Shown: positions 9,379 to 16,958 of the stretch, in pieces
How positions within the stretch are numbered: position 1 is the stretch's first letter
How the letters are laid out: every line of letters begins with the position of its first letter
DNA from: CAKMMH01 sp927798255
GTDB taxonomy: Bacteria > Bdellovibrionota_C > UBA2361 > CAKMMH01
Length of the DNA stretch: 64,000 nt
NCBI GenBank assembly: GCA_034180415.1
Contig: JAXFOK010000005.1
Span: forward strand, 62,001 to 126,000
Reading direction: 5' to 3'
Translations under genes and position numbers: made by a program
Notes under the pieces: model-generated
Database searches by the model: none
The model's input: only the letters and a program-made list of their open reading frames with translations
What the model was told of the DNA's origin: nothing

Positions 9379-10539
9379 ATGGTTAAAAAAAAATTATTAT
9401 ATGCAAGTCCTTTTCTTCCGATGAAAAGTGGGATTTCCGATTATTCTGAAAAGTTAATAAATGTTTTAAAAGAAAAATTTGATATCACACTTTATATTGA
9501 TAATTATAAAATTGCTAATAATCTTAATAATGAATTTAAAGTATTAAAATACGGTGTATCAAAAGTAGATTATGATTCTTATGACTGTATTATTTACAAT
9601 ATTGGTAATAATGAAAAATATCATAAGTACATATATAAGGAGTGTTTAAAGCATCCAGGATTTGTGATTTTACATGATTTTGTAATTTTTTATCTATTTT
9701 ATGGTATGTATGATGATGACATTATCTTTTATGAGAAGTTATTTAGAGAAGGTTCAAATAAAGATTTTTTTCAAGTAAAATGCATGATAAAAGAAGGATA
9801 TTTTGATATTAATAAAATTGCAAATATTCCTTTAAATGGTGAAATCTTAAGATCTCAAAATAAAATTATTGTTCATTCAATATACGCGTATAATAAAATT
9901 TTAGAAACAGGATTTAAAAACAAAGAAGATATATATAAAGTTAATTTAATATCACTTGATGAAGATTTAATTCGTATTCAAAATAAAAAAGAATTGTTTA
10001 ACAAGTATAATATTCCTTTAGATGCGATAATTATTGCGTCATTTGGGAATATCATTCCTACAAAATTAAATAAAGCTACATGTAAAGTAATTAAAAAAAT
10101 TTCTGAAAATAGCAATAAAAAATTATGCTATTTATTAGTAGGTGAAGGTAAAGAGGTAGATGATATTTTAGAAGATAATTTAATTATAAAAACTGGCTAT
10201 ACGAGCATTAATGAATTTAAAGCTTTTATGCATTACTCTGATTTAATTATAAATTTAAGATATCCATCTATGGGAGAGACATCTGCTTCGATGGTGCAAA
10301 TAATGAAAAATGGAAAATGTTGTATCATAAATGCTGATGGATGGTTTGCGGAAATTCCAAATAACGCAGCGTATCAAGTTAAAAGAGAAAATTTAGAAAA
10401 AAATTTAGAAGAAGCGATTTTAAAATTAATTAATGATGATGAATTAAGAGAAAATATTGGAAAAAATGCAAAGGCATATATTGAAAAAGAGTATAATGAT
10501 AGTAAGATTTTAGACGATTTCTGCAAAATTCTATCTTAG
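9379..10539 (+). CDS. family 4 glycosyltransferase
   Basis: A 386-residue GT-B glycosyltransferase. The N-terminus LLYASPFLPMKSGISDYSE is the usual GT4 start with the SGI loop. The C-terminal lobe contains IASFGNIIPTKLNKA, LLVGEGKEVDDIL, then RYPSMGETSASMVQIMKNGKC, which places the conserved glutamate of the donor site. It ends with the helix that typically folds back onto the N-lobe. It is part of the glycan operon, 10 bases after the previous glycosyltransferase. It is a different subfamily from its upstream neighbour, so the two probably add different sugars. Confidence 0.82.
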   Translation: MVKKKLLYASPFLPMKSGISDYSEKLINVLKEKFDITLYIDNYKIANNLNNEFKVLKYGVSKVDYDSYDCIIYNIGNNEKYHKYIYKECLKHPGFVILHDFVIFYLFYGMYDDDIIFYEKLFREGSNKDFFQVKCMIKEGYFDINKIANIPLNGEILRSQNKIIVHSIYAYNKILETGFKNKEDIYKVNLISLDEDLIRIQNKKELFNKYNIPLDAIIIASFGNIIPTKLNKATCKVIKKISENSNKKLCYLLVGEGKEVDDILEDNLIIKTGYTSINEFKAFMHYSDLIINLRYPSMGETSASMVQIMKNGKCCIINADGWFAEIPNNAAYQVKRENLEKNLEEAILKLINDDELRENIGKNAKAYIEKEYNDSKILDDFCKILS

Positions 10540-10560
10540 TTTTGTTTTTTGATATCACTG

Positions 10561-11103
10561 ATGGTTAATTTAAAAAATATAGATAATGTAATTATTAGAA
10601 AAGCCTCAATTCAAGATGTTCCTGAGGTTTGCAAAATTCAAGTAGATGGCTGGTGTAAGACTTATAAGGGAATTATCTTGGATGATTATTTAAGTAGTTT
10701 AAAAAGTAATATTGAAGAGAAAATTCAAGAAACAATTAAATGGTTTAATGAAGATAAAATTTCTAAAAGATTTGTCGTAGCTTTAGAAGATGAAATAATA
10801 GCTTGTTTTTCTTTAATTTTTCCAAGCAAAACTCCAAACAATATTGAAGCAGAAGTGCAGCTAAGTGATATGTATGTAAAAAATGAATATACGGGACTGG
10901 GAATAGGAACAAAGATTTTTGAATTCATTAAAGATTTTCTTCTTAGTAAAGACAAAAATACCCTTTGTGCATGGTGCTTTAAAGATAATATAGATGCTTT
11001 TAATTTTTATAAGAAAAAAGGCGGTATCGTAAAAAAGGAAGTTCTAAAAACAATTTCTGATAATGAGTACACTGTGGTTTGTTTTTACTATGAGTTTTTG
11101 TAA
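10561..11103 (+). CDS. GNAT-family N-acetyltransferase
   Basis: About 180 residues with the GNAT fold: beta1-alpha1 'IIRKASIQDVPEVCKIQVDGW', then the acetyl-CoA pyrophosphate-binding motif YTGLGIGTKIFEFIKDFL, then CAWCFKDNIDAFNFYKKKGG. It acetylates a small amine or sugar amine; in this operon an amino-sugar substrate is a reasonable inference but unproven. I chose ATG 10561 rather than the TTG 12 bases upstream because the first conserved strand begins a few residues after it. The stop nearly abuts the next gene. Confidence 0.75.
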   Translation: MVNLKNIDNVIIRKASIQDVPEVCKIQVDGWCKTYKGIILDDYLSSLKSNIEEKIQETIKWFNEDKISKRFVVALEDEIIACFSLIFPSKTPNNIEAEVQLSDMYVKNEYTGLGIGTKIFEFIKDFLLSKDKNTLCAWCFKDNIDAFNFYKKKGGIVKKEVLKTISDNEYTVVCFYYEFL

Positions 11104-11116
11104 AATGAGCATAATT

Positions 11117-13549
11117 ATGAAAAAATTATTATATACAAAATTTATATTTGTTTTTCTGGTAACTTATTTAGTTATATTTTCTGTAGTTTTTAAAAATGAC
11201 TATTTAAGTAATATTGATACCACAGAAATTTTAACTGAATGGCAAGTTAACTTTTCACAAATAAAAATATTGTACTATATGTTTCAGTCTGCGGTATATA
11301 GTATTTGCTTGTTGTCATTTATTGTCTTTTTATACAATTATAGCAGCAAAATTTTTAAATTAAAATTATTGATGGAATCTTTAGGAATAATTAGTATAAC
11401 CGTAATTTTATTTGGTTATATATATGGCAATTTTTCTTGGGATATTATAAATCTTCCGTTGTTCTTTTATGGAAGTGATGATGCTTATTTTTTATCTATC
11501 GCAAAAAATATTCTAGATGGCAATAGTTTTTGGTTTATAAAAAATTTAGATGCACCATTTGGTACAAGATTGTATGATTTTCCAAATACGTTGCCTTTTT
11601 TTTGCATTTGCGTTCGTGTTTTAGGATTGTTTACAAGTAATGTAATTTTTATAACTAACTTTTATTATTTCTTAACTTTTTTATTAGCCACACTCTCGTT
11701 TTATATAGTTTTAAGGTTATTTAATATAAATTACTTTTTTTCTATCTTAGGAAGTATTGTATTTTCATTCTCTCAATATCACTTTTATAGAAATATTGTA
11801 CATTTAAATATTTCATCGTTTTTCTCTACGCCCATTGTTTTATACGTGTGCTATTGCATTGCATTTAACAATGATTTTAATAAGAGAGATAATCAATTTA
11901 CCGAAAAGCTAAGGACAATCACAAATATTATAACAATTAGTTTATTAATTACATTTTCTCATATTTATTATATCTATTTTGGATGCGTAGTAATTGGTTT
12001 TAGCATGATTTGGGCGTTATTTAAAAAAAGATATGTAGCAATAGTAAAATCAATATCTATTCTTTTTTGTATAATAATGTTTGTATTTTGTGATTTATTA
12101 CCATCAATAATATATGGTATTGTCAATACTAATATGATTTCTCATCTTAGACTTCCTTATGATGCGTACGTATATAGTTTGCAATTAGTACATTTATTTA
12201 TGCCTTATCTCACCGAAGGTAAGCATGTTTTTTCGAATATCACTGATGCATATATTCGTTCAGGTATGAGTCAAAGTGAAGCTATGGTTAATTACTTAGG
12301 AATTCTATCTTTAATTGGATTTGTAATTCTAATTTTGATTTTACTCGTTCCATCATTTAATAATTATATAAGGAAATATGAAGATGAAGGTAAAAAAGGA
12401 ATACTAAGTTTTTTTTCGGCAAGCAATATGCTAATACTGTTATTAGGATTACAAAGTGGCATAGGAGTTATCGTAGCACTGTTAGGTTTTACAAAAATTC
12501 GCGCATATAATAGGGTATCAATATATATATTAATGTATTCAATATTTGCTTTAATTTATATAATGGATATTCTCTATAAGAAATATAATAAAAAATTAAA
12601 AAATTTATATGCAGCTATTATAACAATTTTACTTATATGTTTTCATATTTATGAAACACATTTAACAAATTTTGTACAAAACCAAAATTATAATAAAATT
12701 GCAATAAGTAATGTTAAGGATTATGCTTACAAGTTAGAAAATTTATACAAAAATGGAGCAAATATTTTACAACTTCCAATAGTAAGTTATCCAGAAAATT
12801 TAACAAATAATTCTTTAACTAATTGTAATTATCAAGTTTTGCCGTACATTTATACTAGTAATATAAAATACAGTTCTGGCGCACTAAATAATACAAAAGA
12901 GTATTTTGCACAAAAAGTATTATTTGATATAGATGATATAGAAAATATTTTATTAAATGCGAAAGAATACGGGTTTGATGGAATTAGCGTAAATACCGAT
13001 ATGTATAATAATAATTCAATTATTGATAAATTTAATAATATCTTAGGTAACCCTAAAATTATCAGCGATTTAAAAAATATATATTTATACGATATAAGAA
13101 ATTATAAATCTAATAAAAACTTTGAATTGGACAATGTTAATTTTATAGATGATGAAAGATATATTGCTGGCGGTTTTAGTATATTAGAAATAGGTAAGGA
13201 TTTTAATATAAGATGGGGAACATTAGAAGGTAAAAAAAAGTCTAAAGGTATTAATTCTTATATTTATTTTCTCCCTCCCCCAAACAAGCCATATAAAATC
13301 TTTTTTGATGCAAATTCAGAAATTGATAATACCCTAACAGTTTACGTAAACAATAATAAAATAGATACCTTTAATATCCATAGAGGCGAAAATATCTTTG
13401 AAACGAAATTAATTAATTTCAATAATATACTAAAACCTTGCATTCTAAAATTAGAACATTCTGCTTCATTTTCTCCAAAAGATATTGATAGCACAAGTTT
13501 AGATGGGCGGGAGTTGACATTAGCTTATAAACAGATTCGGCTAAAATAG
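11117..13549 (+). CDS. large polytopic membrane protein, GT-C-like, paralogue 1
   Basis: About 810 residues starting MKKLLYTKFIFVFLVTY. ATG 11117 was chosen because it matches the N-termini of the two downstream paralogues; an in-frame ATG at 11105 is possible. It has an N-terminal membrane anchor, about ten more hydrophobic helices, and a C-terminal soluble region ending SFSPKDIDSTSLDGRELTLA. After the third helix, DDAYFLSIAKN and NLDAPFGTR fit the acidic first-loop motif of GT-C membrane glycosyltransferases that use lipid-linked sugars. Compared with the next two genes it lacks roughly 100 residues of soluble beta-rich domain between helices 1 and 2. The exact reaction is unknown. Confidence 0.65.
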   Translation: MKKLLYTKFIFVFLVTYLVIFSVVFKNDYLSNIDTTEILTEWQVNFSQIKILYYMFQSAVYSICLLSFIVFLYNYSSKIFKLKLLMESLGIISITVILFGYIYGNFSWDIINLPLFFYGSDDAYFLSIAKNILDGNSFWFIKNLDAPFGTRLYDFPNTLPFFCICVRVLGLFTSNVIFITNFYYFLTFLLATLSFYIVLRLFNINYFFSILGSIVFSFSQYHFYRNIVHLNISSFFSTPIVLYVCYCIAFNNDFNKRDNQFTEKLRTITNIITISLLITFSHIYYIYFGCVVIGFSMIWALFKKRYVAIVKSISILFCIIMFVFCDLLPSIIYGIVNTNMISHLRLPYDAYVYSLQLVHLFMPYLTEGKHVFSNITDAYIRSGMSQSEAMVNYLGILSLIGFVILILILLVPSFNNYIRKYEDEGKKGILSFFSASNMLILLLGLQSGIGVIVALLGFTKIRAYNRVSIYILMYSIFALIYIMDILYKKYNKKLKNLYAAIITILLICFHIYETHLTNFVQNQNYNKIAISNVKDYAYKLENLYKNGANILQLPIVSYPENLTNNSLTNCNYQVLPYIYTSNIKYSSGALNNTKEYFAQKVLFDIDDIENILLNAKEYGFDGISVNTDMYNNNSIIDKFNNILGNPKIISDLKNIYLYDIRNYKSNKNFELDNVNFIDDERYIAGGFSILEIGKDFNIRWGTLEGKKKSKGINSYIYFLPPPNKPYKIFFDANSEIDNTLTVYVNNNKIDTFNIHRGENIFETKLINFNNILKPCILKLEHSASFSPKDIDSTSLDGRELTLAYKQIRLK

Positions 13550-13583
13550 GCGATGCAATCTTTGATGCCTCGCCTGTTTTAGC
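13540..13583 (+). terminator. hairpin overlapping the stop of paralogue 1
   Basis: GCTAAAATAGGCGA (13540-13553) pairs with TCGCCTGTTTTAGC (13570-13583) with one mismatch, and the stop codon lies in the stem. No long T-run follows the arm, so it may be a weak or Rho-assisted terminator or an mRNA 3' end structure. Confidence 0.5.
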
Positions 13584-13647
13584 AGCTAGGCGACTGAACT
13601 ACAGTCAATAAAAGTGAAGTGTTTTATTTATAAATCTAGTATGCAAC

Positions 13648-13770
13648 AACCCCCCGTAGGGGGTTAATGAAGCGAAGCGGAGCCAGGATGGGGGGAGCTC
13701 GCATAAAAAATGCGACAGCATTTTTTAATGTGCGATTCAACCCATTATAGCAAATGCCCCCCCACACCAC
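13648..13770 (+). repeat. structured repeat element, copy A
   Basis: The element begins with a C-rich/G-rich hairpin AACCCCCC-GTA-GGGGGTT (13648-13665), then the line 'aatgaagcgaagcggagc'. A second structure follows: an outer G6/C7 stem (GGGGGG near 13690, CCCCCCC near 13757) encloses an inner stem TAAAAAATGC/GCATTTTTTA. Copy B downstream has the same layout with different stem sequences. The G+C content is far above the neighbours. No coding potential is seen. Confidence 0.6.
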
Positions 13771-13860
13771 GACCCCTTTAGGGATCGACTAACAAAATTA
13801 AATCGCAATCAATTTAGTAAACATCCCAAATAGAATATCCATTTATATTAGTATAGACAA

Positions 13861-13968
13861 AACCCCTGTAAAGGGGTTATTAAAGCGAAACGAGCGTTAG
13901 CGAAGTGAAGCGGCGCTAGGGCGTAGTGGCCTAAAGCACAAGCGCTAGCTTGTGCACTCACCACTACG
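13861..13968 (+). repeat. structured repeat element, copy B
   Basis: The element begins with AACCCCT-GTAA-AGGGGTT (13861-13878), followed by 'attaaagcgaaacgagcg', which is similar to the linker in copy A. The outer stem CGTAGTGG (13922-13929) pairs with CCACTACG (13961-13968). The inner stem GCACAAGC (13936-13943) pairs with GCTTGTGC (13948-13955) around a GCTA loop. It is architecturally the same as copy A, but its arms have changed together. It could be a mobile palindromic element or a structured RNA. Confidence 0.6.
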
Positions 13969-13994
13969 TTAGAGCTACATATTGTGCATGCTAC

Positions 13995-14023
13995 TTGGTT
14001 GTCATACAATTATATTATATACT
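13995..14023 (+). promoter_or_regulatory. sigma70-type promoter for paralogue 2
   Basis: TTGGTT (13995-14000), 17 bases, TATACT (14018-14023). It lies 44 bases before the start at 14067 and directly after repeat copy B. Confidence 0.6.
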
Positions 14024-14066
14024 AATTTAAAACTAATTTTAATTAATTCAAGGAATATATGGATTT

Positions 14067-16844
14067 ATGAAGGGTAATATCAAATTTTTGGGAATTTTTT
14101 TTGTCGTTTATGTTTTTATTTTAAGTTTGATATTCAACAATAACTCATTATCTTACCTTAATACTACTAAAATTATAAAAACTTTAAATGTAACTAATTT
14201 TAATAAATATAAGGTTAATAATAACAATAAAAACTTTGATTTAGAAATTCCCCTTAACCCCTATAATAACGGAACCTCTTATACTGTTTCTCTTAAATTA
14301 AATAACACTTTAAATAAACTATTCAAAACTCATATAAGCTTATATGATGTAAATACAAATAAATTAGCCTATAAGAAACTTTTTAATATAAAAAAAGGAA
14401 GAAGCGTAATTCTTGCTAAAATTTCATACGAAACAAAAGATACAAATTATAAACTAAAAATTGAATCTTCAAATGAAAATATTATAAAAAATATAAAAAT
14501 TTCTCAAAATAACGTTACACCAAAAATTGTAAATGCTTCCTGCTATGTTTTTCAAGCTTTAATATATAGCATAATTTTATTTGCTTTTATTTTATTTACC
14601 TATTTTCATAGAAAACAAATATTTAATTTAAAAAATATAAGAGATTTTTTTCTAGTAAGCTTAATTACTCTAATACTACTAGGATACATCTATAATAACT
14701 TTAACTGGGATTTTGTTAATGTACCTATTTATTTTCTAGGCTTAAATGATGCCCACTGCTTAGCTGTACTAAAAAACGCTATGCAAGGAAATAGCTATTG
14801 GCATATTCCAAACTTAGGAGCACCTTTTGGAACAAATGTTTATTATTATCCAATCCTAATGGGGTTTTATTACTATTTTGGAAGGCTTTTGGGAATTTTT
14901 ACGAATAATGTCATTTTTGTAAATAATTTATATTTAATATTAACTTTTATACTTTCTTCTTTTGGGGTTTTTATAATTGCAAGAATTTTTAAAATTAATT
15001 ATTTTCTTGCCATTCTCGGAGGCTTGCTTTTTTCAATTTCTCAGAATCATTTAATAAGAAACGGTCTACACGTCCAAATTTCATCATATTTTGTAAACAT
15101 AATCGTTTTTTATTACTGTTTTAAAATTGTTAAAGATGAAAAATTCAATAATAAATTAATCTTACTAAATGATAAATTAAAATTATACATAGGTTTAATC
15201 TTAGGAGCTTTCTTACTTGGGTCAGTAGAAATTTATTATGCTTATTTTGGATTGATATTTTTAACTCTAAGTGTGTTTATATCATTATTTAATAAAAGAT
15301 ATACCGCAAGCATTAGAGGATTATTATTTATTTTTTTAATATTTATATGTTTAGCAAATAGCTTACTTCCTGCTATCATAAACGCAATTTTAAATGGAGC
15401 TACTAAATCTGCTGTAAGAAGTCCATCTGAAGCTTTTTATTATGGATTAATGCTAGTTCATTTGTTTAAACCGTATAATGTTACTAGCTCTCATATTTTT
15501 TCTGCTATTTCTAACTCTTATGATAAAGTAATGCCATTTAAAGGAGAAGTGCTTTATAATTATCTTGGAATATTAGGAGGAATAGGATTTTTATTATTAC
15601 TATTATTTTTACTTGTTGAACCCTTTAAAAATATAATACAAAAATATGAAAAGCAAGAAAATAGAGGAACATTAAGTCTTATTTCGATACTAAATATTTT
15701 TGCACTTTTAGTCGGATTTCAAAGTGGTATAGGGATAATAATATCTTTAATGGGGCTTACGCAATTTAGAGCATATAATCGTATTAGTGTTTATATCTTA
15801 CTGTTTTCAGTATTTACACTAATTTATTTACTCGATATCTTCTTTAAGAGAGCCTTTAAAAATAAAACAAACGTATATGTAGCTATCTTTTCATTGTTTT
15901 TATTATATATTCATATTGTAGATATTAATCCTTCAAATTTAGTTCAAGATTTTAATACAAATAAAGAAAAAGTTAATAATGTAAAAGAGTATGCTAAAAA
16001 CTTAGATGATTACTATAAAGATGGCGCAAAGATTTTACAATTACCTGTTTTATTATTTGTTGATAATTATGTAAGAGATGATTTTACAAACTGTAATTAT
16101 CAAGTTTGGCCATATCTTTTTACAAAAAATATTAGGTATAGTTTTGGCGCATTTAAAAATACAAAAGAGTTTTTTATGCAAAATGCACTATTTGATGATA
16201 ATAATATTGAAAATGTTGTGTCAAATGCTAAGAATTATGGTTTTAATGGAATAAGCGTAAATACAGATATATATGATAATAGTGATGTCGTAGCTAGTTT
16301 AAAAAACCTTTTAGGTGAACCTAAAATTGTAAGCAAGCTTGGAAACATATTATTGTTTGATTTAAAGGATTATAAATCAAATAAGGAAGTGCATTTTAAA
16401 AATATTAATTTAATAGAAAACGATAGTAATATTATTAGTGGATTTAGTGGATTAGAAAGAGGAAAAGATTTTTATATAAGATGGGCGGTTTTAGATGAAA
16501 ATTTTAACTTAAAGAAAAATAATGGCATAAATTCTTATATTTATTATATTCCTCCAAAAGGTAAGTCATATAAGATTGTTTTAAATGTTCACTCTGAAAT
16601 TGATAATACATTAAAGGTATACGTAAATAATAATAAAGTAGGGGATTTTAAAATTGAAAAAGGGGATAGTATTTTTGAGACCAAAACAATATTAAAAGGG
16701 AGCGGGGCTAAAAAATTAGAACCTAGTGTGTTAATGTTAGAACATAGTAAGTCTTTTAGACCAAGCAGTTTTGATAATAAATCAATAGATAAAAGAATAT
16801 TAACATTAGCATATAAGGAAATCTTGGTTAAAATTTTAGAGTAA
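14067..16844 (+). CDS. large polytopic membrane protein, GT-C-like, paralogue 2
   Basis: A 925-residue paralogue of the flanking genes. It has an N-terminal transmembrane helix, then a soluble domain of about 110 residues (LEIPLNPYNNGTSYTVSLKL ... SNENIIKNIKI) likely outside the membrane. A multi-helix core follows, starting near residue 160 with the loop NDAHCLAVLKNAMQGNSYWH and LGAPFGTNVYYYP. The C-terminal half has the block YKDGAKILQLPVL, NCNYQVWPYLF and a beta-rich end with LEHSKSF. The layout fits a GT-C glycosyltransferase with periplasmic domains, perhaps acting on an undecaprenyl-linked glycan. Start ATG 14067 has AAGGA about 15 bases upstream, a long spacing; an ATG at 14059 is out of frame. 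Confidence 0.65.
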   Translation: MKGNIKFLGIFFVVYVFILSLIFNNNSLSYLNTTKIIKTLNVTNFNKYKVNNNNKNFDLEIPLNPYNNGTSYTVSLKLNNTLNKLFKTHISLYDVNTNKLAYKKLFNIKKGRSVILAKISYETKDTNYKLKIESSNENIIKNIKISQNNVTPKIVNASCYVFQALIYSIILFAFILFTYFHRKQIFNLKNIRDFFLVSLITLILLGYIYNNFNWDFVNVPIYFLGLNDAHCLAVLKNAMQGNSYWHIPNLGAPFGTNVYYYPILMGFYYYFGRLLGIFTNNVIFVNNLYLILTFILSSFGVFIIARIFKINYFLAILGGLLFSISQNHLIRNGLHVQISSYFVNIIVFYYCFKIVKDEKFNNKLILLNDKLKLYIGLILGAFLLGSVEIYYAYFGLIFLTLSVFISLFNKRYTASIRGLLFIFLIFICLANSLLPAIINAILNGATKSAVRSPSEAFYYGLMLVHLFKPYNVTSSHIFSAISNSYDKVMPFKGEVLYNYLGILGGIGFLLLLLFLLVEPFKNIIQKYEKQENRGTLSLISILNIFALLVGFQSGIGIIISLMGLTQFRAYNRISVYILLFSVFTLIYLLDIFFKRAFKNKTNVYVAIFSLFLLYIHIVDINPSNLVQDFNTNKEKVNNVKEYAKNLDDYYKDGAKILQLPVLLFVDNYVRDDFTNCNYQVWPYLFTKNIRYSFGAFKNTKEFFMQNALFDDNNIENVVSNAKNYGFNGISVNTDIYDNSDVVASLKNLLGEPKIVSKLGNILLFDLKDYKSNKEVHFKNINLIENDSNIISGFSGLERGKDFYIRWAVLDENFNLKKNNGINSYIYYIPPKGKSYKIVLNVHSEIDNTLKVYVNNNKVGDFKIEKGDSIFETKTILKGSGAKKLEPSVLMLEHSKSFRPSSFDNKSIDKRILTLAYKEILVKILE

Positions 16845-16958
16845 CTTTACAAATGTTTTAGATTTTCAATTTTTAATAAATTACTTTATAATATTAATTA
16901 TTGATAACTATTCAAAAATATTTAATTTTTTCTATATTATATTTTTTAGATTTTATTT

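Noticed and set aside
13741..13860. tRNA-like or riboswitch-like fold between the two repeat copies
   Set aside because: No T-loop GGTTCGA pattern, no acceptor stem and no known aptamer core could be recognised.
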